Shown here: positions 8,977 to 19,262 of the stretch, one piece after another
How positions within the stretch are numbered: position 1 is the stretch's first letter
How the letters are laid out: the number at the start of each line of letters is the position of its first letter
NCBI GenBank assembly: GCA_017519415.1
Contig: JAFWSI010000015.1
Span: 1 to 64,000 of the forward strand
Direction: 5' to 3'
DNA: 64,000 bases
DNA from: Ruminococcus sp.
GTDB lineage: Bacteria > Bacillota > Clostridia > Oscillospirales > Ruminococcaceae
The notes under the pieces: generated by a model
Told to the model about the DNA's origin: nothing
Seen by the model: only the letters and a program-made list of their open reading frames with translations
Databases searched by the model: none
Made by a program: the position numbers and the translations under genes

Positions 8977-10566
8977 TTATTTTCCATTTCTCTTTTCTTT
9001 TATGCCGTTTAGCATATAGTGCTGATAGTATGATTTCATATTACTGCCGTATGCTTTATTAAGATCGCTGTATCTGCTCCTGTAATTTACGGGATTAAAA
9101 TCGGCAGAAGCTTTACGGCCATCCTTGCAGCCATATTGATAGAAATGCTCAATAAGCTGTTCGCTGTTCATAGAGCGAAGATCACTGTAATTTGTACGAT
9201 AGTAACCAACATCGAATACAGGTGAAAGCTTTCTGTTTTCTTTATACCCATGTGTCAGGAAGTGATCATGTATAGCCTTCCAATTGCTGCCGAAAACCTT
9301 TTTGACGTCCGGATTCTGTGCTGCATAGTACTGAGGATCAAAGAATATACTTGCTGTACGTCCTTCATTGATGCCATTTTTTAACCAGTGCCGGCGAAGC
9401 TTGTCGGGGTCATAGCCGAATGCATCTCTGACATCTTTATATTTGCTGTAATAGAAATAAGCGTCGAACATTATCTCTTCATATATGGATGAGTAATCGG
9501 AGAAGCGCCCTTCATTTATGCCGTATATCATGTAGTGCTGATAGTACGACTTCATCGTATTGCCATATGCTTTATTAAGGTCACTGTATCTGTTTTTGTA
9601 GTTCTCAGGATTAAAATCGGCACAAGCTTTACGGCCTTCATTGCAGCCGTATTTATAGAAATGCTCTATACGCTGCGCACTGCTCATAGAACGAAGATCG
9701 CTGTATTTGCTGCCATAGAAGCTGACATCGAATACAGGCGAAAGCTTTCTGTTATCCTTATAGCCGCATTGCAGGAAATGATCATGTATAGCCTGCCAGT
9801 TGTTGCCAAATACTTTTTTTACATCCGGATTTTGTGCTGCATAGTACTGAGGATCAAAGAATATGCTTGCTACACGGCCTTCCTTGATACCGTATTTGAA
9901 CCAGTGCTGAAGCAGCTTGTCCGGATCATTGCCGATCGATTTCTGAAGGTCTTTATACTTGTGGTAATAGAAATCTGCATCGAACATCAGCTCTTCATAA
10001 ATCGATGAAAAAGCGGGTGTTGAATCTGCATTGGAATAGTTCGGGCGTACAAAGAAAGGAGTTCCTATATGAGCATCCTCAGGCCTTGAAAGCAGCTTTA
10101 CCTGACCTTTGCAGTTGCCCTGTATGGAAGCGGAAGAATCTATCATTATTCCAACGTGCCAATAATCATTGTTTTTTTCATAAAAAACAAGGTCACCTGC
10201 ACGCGGAGAACTTACAATTGCTCCGCCTTTATCAAGAATGCCGTATAGAAAAGTAGTAACTAACCCGTCAGCAGGAACAGCATCTGATTGACCTGCAAGT
10301 TTTGCACAGTCAGATACGAAGTCAGCGCACCAGTCTTCTGTATAGCCTAAACCCGATTTTGTTTTGCCAATCTGTGCATCTGCAACACGAACTATATCTG
10401 TTGCACCATTGCCTGTAAGAGAATAATTACTTGAATAATTCCATGATCTTGTTTGTGTGGCAAACGCTGTCATCGTGTCCGGGTTTGATTTTATTAATGC
10501 TGTACCTGTGCCTAAAAGTGTGAAAGCCATTGCGATTGCTGAGATCTTTTTGAGTATGTTTTTCAT
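8977..10566 (-). CDS. Secreted CHAP-type amidase with eight surface repeats
   Basis: 529 residues with a signal peptide (about 1-36, ..TAFA). A CHAP/NlpC-like domain covers about 55-175: Cys80 in EDWCADFVSD and His137 in YWHVGIMID are the expected catalytic pair, and GDLVFYE is the conserved strand. The rest is two tandem copies of a block of about 170 residues (from SSIYEELMFDADF at 187 and SSIYEEIMFDAYF near 358), each made of four units of about 43 residues with the pattern FDxxYYxxxYxDLxxxxG...HYxxxGxxEGR. Such repeats are known from wall-associated proteins of rumen and gut Clostridia. Probable role is peptidoglycan cleavage with wall binding through the repeats. The two halves are very alike, pointing to a recent duplication. 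No dockerin is present. Confidence 0.82.
   Translation of the reverse strand: MKNILKKISAIAMAFTLLGTGTALIKSNPDTMTAFATQTRSWNYSSNYSLTGNGATDIVRVADAQIGKTKSGLGYTEDWCADFVSDCAKLAGQSDAVPADGLVTTFLYGILDKGGAIVSSPRAGDLVFYEKNNDYWHVGIMIDSSASIQGNCKGQVKLLSRPEDAHIGTPFFVRPNYSNADSTPAFSSIYEELMFDADFYYHKYKDLQKSIGNDPDKLLQHWFKYGIKEGRVASIFFDPQYYAAQNPDVKKVFGNNWQAIHDHFLQCGYKDNRKLSPVFDVSFYGSKYSDLRSMSSAQRIEHFYKYGCNEGRKACADFNPENYKNRYSDLNKAYGNTMKSYYQHYMIYGINEGRFSDYSSIYEEIMFDAYFYYSKYKDVRDAFGYDPDKLRRHWLKNGINEGRTASIFFDPQYYAAQNPDVKKVFGSNWKAIHDHFLTHGYKENRKLSPVFDVGYYRTNYSDLRSMNSEQLIEHFYQYGCKDGRKASADFNPVNYRSRYSDLNKAYGSNMKSYYQHYMLNGIKEKRNGK
8990..10010 (-). repeat. In-gene tandem duplication of a roughly 510-bp block
   Basis: Two copies (about 9495-10010 and 8990-9490) inside the CHAP gene; long identical runs such as the segment encoding IFFDPQYYAAQNPDVKKVFG occur in both. 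Confidence 0.75.
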
Positions 10567-10820
10567 TTTTTACATTCCTTTCATAACAAATTATCTGTAA
10601 AATTCCGCGTTTTTAAATATCAGTCGTTTTACTGTATTCAAAACACCGATCATAATTCAATTTTATCCGATAATAAGCTTTTGTAAATTATTTCGGAGTA
10701 AACAGGTCTGAATCAGGAGTGAACGGAATTAACGTCACCGTATGAAACGAAGAATATAATTCTATACTCGCTATTCTGCTTGCCTTCGCTGACTTACAGC
10801 TTTTTCCGTGTTATTATGAT
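10567..10820. other. AT-rich gene-free upstream region
   Basis: It holds the likely promoter of the CHAP gene on the minus strand (TTTACA-N16-TAAAAT-like, ending near 10665) and an RBS before the ATG; nothing else is supported. Confidence 0.35.
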
Positions 10821-10854
10821 AAAAAAAGCTCCTGTTTGTTGAAACGGGAGCTTT
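10821..10854 (-). terminator. Terminator downstream of the lectin/protease gene
   Basis: On the minus strand AAAGCTCCCGTTT-CAAC-AAACAGGAGC followed by seven T. It lies about 165 bases after the stop at 11021; the stretch between contains a small plus-strand open fragment (10897-10965) of unclear meaning. Confidence 0.75.
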
Positions 10855-11020
10855 ATTAATATTGATTTTTAATGTAAACTTATGTGCTTAATAGTAATGA
10901 TGTAATTGTTCTTGATGAGAAATTACAATTGCAGCAGATAGAACAGGAAGGAGTTGTCCGAGTGATATAATCCCTTTAATGAAAAAGAACCATTACTATC
11001 TTATCAGGCTTGCAATTGTA

Positions 11021-14008
11021 TTATTCTATATGCTCGCCGGTGCTTATCAGATAGGATTCTTTTTCCCAGTCCAGCCCGCGATTGTGCTTTTCAATTCTTT
11101 CAAAATAATCCACGAAAGCATTTTTATAATTATGATAGCCTTTATCCGAAATCATAAAGGTACGAATGAAATTATGTATTTCAATTCTCGGATTGAATGC
11201 ATTGTTATAAGCTTTATCGGGAGCATTCTGCTGAAGGAATTGGATAGTGTTCATGAATTTATATGATTCCTTGGAAAGATCATCACATTTGTATTCATAG
11301 ACTCTGTAAGATTTTTTCAGCTCATTCCTGATTATCTTCTGAACGTTGCCTGAAAACAGATTATCATTGAAAAACGGATCTCCGCCTTCAAAGAGCTTTT
11401 CAAGTATTGCCCAGCCCTTTTCCTGATACAAGGCTACATAGTTTGCATATGTATTCATTATCCTGTAATTGACAGTTTCATTCCATTTTTCATCCGCTAA
11501 ATTTCTGACAGCATCCATATACCGTCCGCGATTATATGTCGTTTCTTCGCGGTTTTCTGAATAAAGAATTGTGTTGCACAGTTCTTCACAGTTCTGTATT
11601 GCTGTTATGCCGCGGACATTTGTGTAACCGTCATCAACATTTCCGCTGAAATATGCTTCAAAGGATTTGCCGGTCGCATAACAATGTCCCAATTCATGAA
11701 GATAAAGGTGATGAATAGAATCCGGGATCAGATTCATGGATCTTTCAACATGCCGGCATGTCGATTTCCAGTTGAACGGTATTACATTATCAGACGGTAT
11801 CAATATAGCAGGAATTGAGTTTTCAGACGGAATAATGTAATCATCCATACACGGACAATCAGCACCGCATAAAGTATCTGCGTATTCAAAAATATAGATA
11901 TCGTTTCTTCTTACTCCTGTAATATCAGATAAGCTGTTAATATATCTGCTTAACGTTTTCAGCCATATTTCCCTATAGCTTTTATCAGCACTATAGTTCA
12001 TTGTAATGTGTAAATTTTCGCCATTGGTACATAAAACGTCATATTTTTTGAAGTTATTGTCTGTGCTTGTAAAACGGAAATCGGAGACTGTAATATCACC
12101 GGGATCCAGATCAGTTTTAATTCCGAATCTGACTTCGTCGGCTAAGCAGGGAACATTTTTCTCGGTTATCCTATAAGTATCGGTATCTGTCTTTTCAATC
12201 AGGAAAAAATCAGATTGCTTTCTGAGATCCTTTTCGCCTCCTGTAATTTTTTCACTGCTTCCGCTTTTCTTGTTATTTCTGAATTGGACGAAGAAACCTA
12301 TATGCTCTCCAAGCTCTTTCTCCGACATATTCTCTGCCTTTACCGTGGCACTTACGTCGATCCTTCTCAGCATAAGGCTTCCCAGATCAAAATTTGTGAA
12401 CTCCGTATCATAATATGTTTTTTGAGTGTTGGAATCGTAGTGAGCTTCTGCTTCTCCTTCCTGCAACACATCGATTTTAGAGTTCTTTTTCTGGATAACC
12501 CGGATCTCCTCATCCTTGATCGAAAGCTTTGAATCGCCTATAAAAGTATATCTTTTTTTATCATTGGAATAAATACAAAGCTTTGCCGTATCAGTGACAT
12601 AAAGCCTTGAATTTCCCATTCCTTCTGTTTGAGTATTCCATGCTACCGAACCGTCTGATTTCAGTATCTCCAGATTTCCGTTTGCTTTCATAAAGCATTT
12701 CTGGCCGATACCGGCTGTTCCCGAGCTTCATCTTTTTTTGTTGTTCCTGTCATATACAACAAGATCTCCGTCACTCTGAAATTCTGCATAGCTTTCGCAA
12801 TGCGGAGAATAGTAACGCTTCTGACGTTCCAGTTCATAGTCTTTATCAGCGGTTATTGCGATAGAATGACTCGAAAAGGTATAAAAACCGGTTTCTGCGG
12901 AGTAAATGCAAAGCTCGCCTTCATCGCTGATATACAGTGTTGCATTTCCCGTTCCGTTTGTGTTGGACTCCCAGACGATCTGTTTGTTTTCATCATATAT
13001 GACAAGATTTCCGTTTTCGGTCATAACGCATTGTCTACCGAGACGGGATGTTCCTGAGTTCCACAGTTTATTCAAATCCTCGTCCCATACAACAAGGTCT
13101 CCGTCTTCCTGGAATTCAACGTAATATCTGCCATTAAAAGAGTAGAAACTGCGTCCGCGCTTCAGCTCAAAGCTTTCGTTTGGATTAGCGTTGATAGGAG
13201 TATATAATGTGGAACAAGAAGCTCCTGAAATAAATTCACCGCCGATTTTATCTGAATAATAATACTCATTTTCATCGGCAGAATAAATACAAAGCTTACC
13301 GTCATCAGTAATGCCCAATCTTGCACTGGTCTTATTATTGGTTTCGGAATTCCACAATGCATCTCCGTTCTTAGAGTATATAACAAGATTTCCGTCCTTT
13401 TGTATTCTGCATATTGCACCGGAATTATTATATGTTTCCGAGTGCCATACAAATGTGTCAGAAAACCTGTTATTTTCCCTGTTTTTATATATTACGAGGT
13501 TGCCGTCATTCTGGAATACAGCATAATACTTGCGGTTGGGAGAATACTTATAGAAAGTTTTTTCGCTTTCAGAGTCAGCTTTTTCATCCGATGGTTCACT
13601 TGCAATAGTACATGTTTTAAATGAAGAATCTGCTATGAGTGAGCAGCCGTTCGGAGCTTTGTTCTGATATACAGAAAAAGTCTTTCTATTATTGGATAAA
13701 AAGTCATTCACTTCATTGGCATCATAAATATCAACTTTACCATCATCATTGACATCTGCTGCAAGTAAACTGATTGAGGTCGTATTCGTACCTTGTATAT
13801 ACTGGTTGATCAATGTCAAGTCGAATACATCTACGATGTTGTCGTTATTTACATCGCCGTAAATAATTGTCTTTCCTGCATCAACTGCTTCAGCTGTTGC
13901 CGGATTGCATATTTTCTGACTATTCAGATATGATCCGGATGGAGATACAACAGAAGCTGAAAGAGAACAAACTGCTATCAGCGATGCTGTTAGTTTTTTT
14001 AAAATCAT
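11021..14008 (-). pseudogene. Dockerin / triple B-lectin / HExxH protease gene interrupted by one in-frame TGA
   Basis: Two reading frames (14008-12728 and 12691-11021) are one gene in the same phase: codon 427 is TGA (12730-12728) and the frame stays open across it, 995 codons in all. Order: signal peptide (about 1-40), dockerin (about 50-108, GDVNNDNIVDVFD, ADVNDDGKVDIYD), three bulb-lectin modules (about 150-245, 275-385, 395-490; FQxDGxLVVYD, LWNSGT), an unrecognised beta region, then a zinc protease region with HELGH at 771-775 and a downstream pattern (YANYVALYQEKGWAILEKLF) like peptidase M60. The TGA sits exactly where modules one and two have the Trp of LWNSGT, so TGG changed to TGA. 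Lectin plus M60-like suggests glycoprotein cleavage. It may be inactive, read through, or a sequencing error. Confidence 0.8.
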
Positions 14009-14069
14009 AAATACCTCCAGATAAAAATAGTGAAATATACCTTTTATAACACCGGTATACTTCTTTTAC

Positions 14070-14098
14070 ATTATAACAATCAGTAAAGTACTTGTCAA
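14070..14098 (-). promoter_or_regulatory. Sigma-A promoter for the dockerin/lectin gene
   Basis: Minus strand TTGACA (14098-14093), 17-base spacer, TATAAT (14075-14070), about 60 bases before the ATG at 14008. It is a perfect consensus, so the interrupted gene is probably still transcribed. Confidence 0.85.
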
Positions 14099-14117
14099 GT
14101 AAAACCATTCCGTCGCT

Positions 14118-14422
14118 GGTCTTTTCATTACATTCTACGATGCAAACGGTCGTTCATCCGAGTATAATGTAGGCGATTCTCCTGCGGATGATTTAGAAAA
14201 AGTCATCTTGATTCATATGTGATTGAGATAACAGATAATGTGGATGAGCTTTATCAGATACTGATACGCAGCAACAATAAGAGTAAGAATGCCTCACTGT
14301 ATATTGAATATATAACTGTACAGGATCTTGAAACAATGCGTGTTTATAATTTCCCGTATAGCAACTGGCTTGCAACTGATAAAGGCGATAAGAAGCTTTG
14401 GTGTTATCTGAGTGTAAAGTAA
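14118..14422 (+). pseudogene. PLAT/LH2-domain remnant with a frameshift
   Basis: The first frame reads LFITFYDANGRSSEYNVGDS...DDLEK. After a run of five A (near 14200) the sense continues one base out of frame as SHLDSYVIEITDNVDELYQI ... ILIRSNNKSKNASLYIEYI ... FPYSNWLATDKGDKKLWC and ends at 14422. Joined, this matches the PLAT beta-sandwich pattern (ITLYxxxG ... IxxDNxGxxxxWxLxxVxV ... FxxxxWLxTDxGDxxxW). No start, no catalytic part. The domain usually binds lipid or protein in secreted enzymes. A repeat-borne terminator follows. Confidence 0.6.
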
Positions 14423-14493
14423 GCATATGTATCAATACAAAATAAAGTATAAAAAGATATTTGTAAAAGAGTATTCTATATGAGATGGTGACT

Positions 14494-14548
14494 AAAGAAT
14501 AAAACCTGCTCTGCAATGCCTGAGGAGCAGATTTTTATGTTAAATATC
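14494..14548 (+). repeat. Dispersed repeat copy 2 with terminator hairpin
   Basis: Near copy of 1555-1609. The hairpin ACCTGCTC / GGAGCAGAT followed by TTTTTA keeps most base pairs; the outer pair changes from G-C to A-T. It follows the PLAT remnant as its likely terminator. Confidence 0.7.
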
Positions 14549-14673
14549 TGTAATAAATTGCACGCGGACTATTCAACGCAATACGGTGGATTCTGTTTCT
14601 TTTAAGCGGTGCTTTAGGCAGTTTAAGGGATCCTATAATCAGGTAAGATGCATTTTTGAGGGGGTAAGTTGCA

Positions 14674-14702
14674 TTGACAACACCTTTTTTTCATGTTATC
14701 AT
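14674..14702 (+). promoter_or_regulatory. Sigma-A promoter for the DUF4091 gene
   Basis: TTGACA (14674-14679), 17-base spacer, TATCAT (14697-14702), about 70 bases before the ATG. Confidence 0.7.
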
Positions 14703-14774
14703 TAATATATGCTGAGCTTTGCTACTGTCAGAGCTGCAAATTTTTATAATTTTATTTGAAAAGAGGGAAATTCA

Positions 14775-17700
14775 ATGCAAAAAACACAAACAACAAAAAA
14801 CAGATCATTTACCAAGCGTTTTCAGTGCATAGTATGTGCAACATTCATGCTGCTGACGACATTACTTACCGTACCTTTGAGGCCGCTTGAAGCCGGGGCG
14901 GTGACCAGCTACGCCATAAAGATACTCGGCAAGGCTGTCACTGACCAAAATGCCTATGACATTCTCGGCGACGGCGTATTCAGCTACGATCCCGATGCGG
15001 AGATACTGACCATAAACGGCGACTGCACAAGGCCTGAATCGGTGCACGGTCCCGTTGTCAGCAACGAAAACGTAAAAAACCTTATCATCCACGTGGCTTC
15101 GGATTCTACACTGAAGACTAATGAGAGCTGGCCGTGCGTATCGCTCAGCGTCAATACGTACATAACAGGCCCCGGTACACTCACGGTAGAGGGCAAGCTC
15201 AGAGCTATTGCCACAAGCGCAAAGCTTACTGTATGTGATGCGACAGTTCATGCCGTATCAACAGGAACGGACAGGGGCTCTGCAGCTATAGGCGGCGGTT
15301 CCGGCAGCGGCAGCCTTTACGTTGAAAACTCCGGTCTGACGGCTGAAAACAACAGCAGTCTCACTCAGGGAGCTATCACCGACCTGAGTAAAATTAATCT
15401 TTCGGGCTGTAGTTTCGCAGCTCCTCAGGGAGCGAAGCTTGAAAAGAAAAAGAACGGCGGACTGGAATACGAGGACATAGTGGACTCCGACGGCAAATCT
15501 GCTCATTATGTGGATATACAGGGCTCTGATAGGGGCATATCCTACTCGGTCGTTCCCAATACCAAGGCCATAAAGAAGGACTGCTACAACGATCCCGACC
15601 TGCTTGCAGGCGTAAACGGTACTCTTGAATTCTCGGCGGCAAAAAACGAGAGAGAATCGGGTCAGCTGATACTGCAAAGCGAAAGCGATCAGGCCAATTG
15701 CGTTATAGACACCTATGATCTCAGGAACGCAAACGGAGACATACTCTCTGCGGAGAATATCGAGGTATTCTTTGAGCGGTACATCTATGAGAAGGAAGAA
15801 TCAACCTGGAATGTTACCGATACTGAGGGCTACCATGCGGACGCTCTTCTTCCCTATGAGCTTGCTCACAAATTGCAGCTGAACGATATAAGGGTAGAAG
15901 ACGGAAAGAATCAGGGAATATGGTTCACTCTCAATGTTCCTGCAAGTCAGGCAAGCGGCATATACAAGGGCAATTACATGATAAGCTTCCCTTATACCGG
16001 ATATGATATTATAGTTCCCGTTGAGGTGGAGGTATATAACTTTGATCTGCCCGATCAGACATACAGCCGTAACCATTTCTATGATTTCAATTACAACCAG
16101 GCAGCCGTATATAAGGATAGGGCGGGATTTGATGTAAATACCGATTACGAAACGGCTGTAAATAGTTTTCTCATTGAAAGGAAGCTCGGTACGGGGCGCC
16201 CCAATGCAGACAGACCGTGGGCTATGTCAAATCTGAAAAATGGTATAATGAATTATATCAACAGATATGCCGATGCTGTTTACGATTATGTTACTACGGC
16301 AAAATCCCCTTATTATAATCTTGATTTCGGCTGGGATTCAAAACCGGCAACGACCGCTTTCAATGACTTTGATTTTGATATTTCAGACGAGTATCTGGCA
16401 AATCTGAATGACGAAGCCCAAAGAAACAATGTCATTGAGGAAAAAAAGCAGGAAATAATAAAGGTACTGGAGAAGTTATACGGCAGAGAGCTTACAAAGG
16501 CGGATAAAGGCGCTGTTGATTTTGCCGTTGACAATTATCTGTACTTTGGCATAAAATACTACACAGGTACTCTGACTGACGACGAAGTGGACAAGTATCT
16601 TCTTGAGTCGCAAAAGAAAAGCTTTGAGAATAAAAAGACAGAAGCGGCAACAATCAATGACAAAAAAGAGGAAGAACGCAAAAAATATTATAATAAAATA
16701 AAAACAAATATTGAGCACTGGGCTTACGCTGCAGATAAGGACAGGCTGTACAGAGGTCTTATCCTTTCGGGCACGGATGAAGGAATAGCACTTGCAAAGG
16801 ATCTGTATTCACATGCCCGTTACAGTCAATATGACTATATCCATAAATCAGGCGATTATGCTATGTTCGGTGTAGAAACCACGCTGAAGGCACTGGCTGA
16901 TAAATGCTTTTCCGAAAGAAAGGACATTATTCAATACGCATATCTGTACTGTCCGAATATCGACGAGCCGGATCTTTTCGATTACTGGGCTAACTATAAG
17001 GTGCTTGTAAACAGCAAGGTCATAGACGATTCAAAGCAGGCAGTAAAGGCTTATATAAACAAGAAATACGCTGATGATCCCATGAAAGCGGAGATAATGC
17101 AGTCTATCGACAATATCCTGTTCCTGCCTACGATAACAACTACATCAATGCAGAGATACACATATGAACTCGGCGCTTTCAAGCTTGATAATGTAAAGGC
17201 TTACAGCTCGGAGCTCTATCACGGATTAGGCTATATAGAGTTGGACGAAATGACCGAGACAATGCCCATGAAGGTATTCAAATCGGGCTTTGAAAAGGGC
17301 ATGACGGCAGACGACGCAGAGGAATATACCGTAAATATCCCCGCTGATTATACCGTGAACAGCTATTGTCCGCTTTTCAACGATTTCTCGCCTACAGTCG
17401 GCGGCGGCTTCGACTCCAAGGACTACAAGGCTACAATGGAAGCGCTGCATGATCCTGATTACGGAATGTGGTGGTACAGCTGCCAGTCAGCCGCCGATCC
17501 TCAGCTTGCATGCAATTTCCTCGGCGGCAATGTGAACACAAGGGACGAAAGATTCCTGATAAAAGGAAACAGTCTTGCAATCGACAGAATAAACAAGTGG
17601 CAGCAATTCAAGCTCGGCATAGAGGGCGAGCTTTACTGGGCTGTTGACCAATACAAAAAGGACGGAGGATATAATCGTGACATATGGACAGAAACAAGCT

Positions 17701-18938
17701 ATACCTGCAATGAGGGTTCTATGATATATCCTATCTACTCACTGATCCGCTATACCCTGGGAATGATCGAAGACGCCGCCAGGGAAATATGCGAGCAGTA
17801 CGGCTATTTCGCAAGCTCCATACGCCTTGAAAATCTCGGAGAGGGTAATGACGATTACGATTATCTCTGTATCGCAAAGGAGCTTATTGATAAGGCCTAT
17901 CTTGCAGGCGAATCATGGCAAACAGTTGTAGCATGGAATAACGAGATAAACGATCTGTATGATTCCATGTTTGACGATGTGAACTACGATGAGAAGGCAA
18001 ACTCGGAGAACCTCAGAATTGCAAGGGAAAAGCTGGCAAGACTTATTGAGAAGCTTTCCGCAAACGCTCCGACAGAGATACATCCTCTTCCGGAAACAAC
18101 AACTACAACTACATCTACAACAACAACTACCTCCACGACTACGACCACGACAACCACGACCACAACCACGACAACAACGACAACTACTTCCACGACTACG
18201 ACAACAACTACGACAACCACAACTACATCGACAACAACGACAACTACAACTACTTCCACGACTACGACAACGACGACGACCACAACGACAACAGCTGCTA
18301 CCACGACAACCACTGCCACAACAACTGAAAAAAGCGACGCAGAATTGGTACAGATGGTAATGCTGGGTGACGGTATAACCGCTAAGGTATACAGTGACGG
18401 AAACGCATATATCTCCGGCAAGGGTGATATGTACGACTTTGAGGAAAGTCCCTTTGAGGAGCCTGAAAAGATTGAAATAGTCAGCTTTGCAGGCAGCATA
18501 AGCAGTATCGGAGATAATACATTTGCCGGAATGAGCAGTATAAGCAGTATTGTAATACCCAAATCTGTAAAAACGATAGGTGAAAAGGTATTTGACGACT
18601 GCATGAAACTCACCGACGTAGGATTTGAAGGCAGCAAGGACGAGTGGAAGGACGTATCGGTTGACAAGAGCAGTGAATCAGCTCTGAGCAGTATAAAGTT
18701 TGATATTGATCTGCCGGTAAAAATAATCGAAGTATTGATCGGAGATTCAAACTGTGACGGCAAAATAAGCAAAGCGGACGGAATGCTTCTTGCACGTTAT
18801 ATTGCAGGCTGGGAAGGAATAACCCTCGATGTTGACTCTGCCGACATAAACAAAGACGGACAGATAAGCAAGGCAGACGGAATGATACTTTCACGCTACA
18901 TTGCAGGCTGGGAAGGCTATGACCAATACTTCAGCTGA
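14775..18938 (+). CDS. Giant secreted DUF4091 / LRR / dockerin protein
   Basis: 1387 residues, RBS GAGGG before the ATG, signal peptide about 1-43. Residues about 45-250 form short repeats typical of a beta-helix/carbohydrate-binding region (ITGPGTLTVEG, AAIGGGSGSGSL). A DUF4091-type region follows (about 270-1080; LQSESD..VIDTYDLRNANGD, HFYDFNYNQAAVY, late WWYSCQSA and LYWAVDQYK), a family predicted to be glycoside-hydrolase-like. A linker of almost pure Thr (about 1108-1184) leads to one or two BspA-like leucine-rich repeats (about 1230-1310) and a C-terminal dockerin (about 1325-1385, GDSNCDGKISKAD, ADINKDGQISKAD) whose two loops are nearly identical and unlike the other dockerins here. 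It probably acts on plant polysaccharide; no substrate can be named. Confidence 0.85.
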   Translation: MQKTQTTKNRSFTKRFQCIVCATFMLLTTLLTVPLRPLEAGAVTSYAIKILGKAVTDQNAYDILGDGVFSYDPDAEILTINGDCTRPESVHGPVVSNENVKNLIIHVASDSTLKTNESWPCVSLSVNTYITGPGTLTVEGKLRAIATSAKLTVCDATVHAVSTGTDRGSAAIGGGSGSGSLYVENSGLTAENNSSLTQGAITDLSKINLSGCSFAAPQGAKLEKKKNGGLEYEDIVDSDGKSAHYVDIQGSDRGISYSVVPNTKAIKKDCYNDPDLLAGVNGTLEFSAAKNERESGQLILQSESDQANCVIDTYDLRNANGDILSAENIEVFFERYIYEKEESTWNVTDTEGYHADALLPYELAHKLQLNDIRVEDGKNQGIWFTLNVPASQASGIYKGNYMISFPYTGYDIIVPVEVEVYNFDLPDQTYSRNHFYDFNYNQAAVYKDRAGFDVNTDYETAVNSFLIERKLGTGRPNADRPWAMSNLKNGIMNYINRYADAVYDYVTTAKSPYYNLDFGWDSKPATTAFNDFDFDISDEYLANLNDEAQRNNVIEEKKQEIIKVLEKLYGRELTKADKGAVDFAVDNYLYFGIKYYTGTLTDDEVDKYLLESQKKSFENKKTEAATINDKKEEERKKYYNKIKTNIEHWAYAADKDRLYRGLILSGTDEGIALAKDLYSHARYSQYDYIHKSGDYAMFGVETTLKALADKCFSERKDIIQYAYLYCPNIDEPDLFDYWANYKVLVNSKVIDDSKQAVKAYINKKYADDPMKAEIMQSIDNILFLPTITTTSMQRYTYELGAFKLDNVKAYSSELYHGLGYIELDEMTETMPMKVFKSGFEKGMTADDAEEYTVNIPADYTVNSYCPLFNDFSPTVGGGFDSKDYKATMEALHDPDYGMWWYSCQSAADPQLACNFLGGNVNTRDERFLIKGNSLAIDRINKWQQFKLGIEGELYWAVDQYKKDGGYNRDIWTETSYTCNEGSMIYPIYSLIRYTLGMIEDAAREICEQYGYFASSIRLENLGEGNDDYDYLCIAKELIDKAYLAGESWQTVVAWNNEINDLYDSMFDDVNYDEKANSENLRIAREKLARLIEKLSANAPTEIHPLPETTTTTTSTTTTTSTTTTTTTTTTTTTTTTTTSTTTTTTTTTTTTSTTTTTTTTSTTTTTTTTTTTTAATTTTTATTTEKSDAELVQMVMLGDGITAKVYSDGNAYISGKGDMYDFEESPFEEPEKIEIVSFAGSISSIGDNTFAGMSSISSIVIPKSVKTIGEKVFDDCMKLTDVGFEGSKDEWKDVSVDKSSESALSSIKFDIDLPVKIIEVLIGDSNCDGKISKADGMLLARYIAGWEGITLDVDSADINKDGQISKADGMILSRYIAGWEGYDQYFS

Positions 18939-19050
18939 AATGTAACAGAGTAATGAAAAATATCTGAGCACTGTCATTATTATAATACTTAACAGCAAAA
19001 GTTTTTCCTTAGGGCGGCGCACATAAAGCAGTTTATGTGATTTGAAGATA

Positions 19051-19086
19051 AGGCTGCGTAACATTGCGGTTACGCAGCCTTTTTGT
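19051..19086 (+). terminator. Terminator of the DUF4091 gene
   Basis: AGGCTGCGTAAC-ATTGCG-GTTACGCAGCCTTTTTGT, an 11-bp perfect stem, 112 bases after the stop. Confidence 0.85.
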
Positions 19087-19093
19087 CTTATTC

Positions 19094-19201
19094 TCTGCTG
19101 TCAGCGATGGCCAAAGCGACAGCAACATCAAAGCGGAAGTGTATCCCGATCTGCTGAGTGCGATGCCAATTGCTTTTATTGGGAGAGTAAACGACTATTG
19201 A
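19094..19201 (+). pseudogene. Short C-terminal gene remnant
   Basis: Open frame SAVSDGQSDSNIKAEVYPDL..MPIAFIGRVNDY with no start, ending 38 bases before a strong hairpin (19240-19262). Family not recognised. Confidence 0.25.
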
Positions 19202-19239
19202 TAGACAAGATACTATGCGAAGGAAAGCCGGAATGAAAT

Positions 19240-19262
19240 GAGGGAGCCGTTCAGGCTCCCTC
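19240..19262 (+). terminator. Hairpin, probable terminator
   Basis: GAGGGAGCC-GTTCA-GGCTCCCTC, perfect 9-bp stem, but followed by AAACTG rather than a T-run, so weak as a terminator. Confidence 0.5.

Noticed and set aside
18098..18325. ACN-rich tract considered as a DNA repeat or CRISPR-like array
   Set aside because: It is in frame and encodes the Thr linker of a secreted protein; there are no spacers.
17984..18772. Minus-strand 262-codon frame with long Val runs
   Set aside because: Antisense of the Thr-rich linker of the DUF4091 gene; poly-Val is an artefact of ACN codons.
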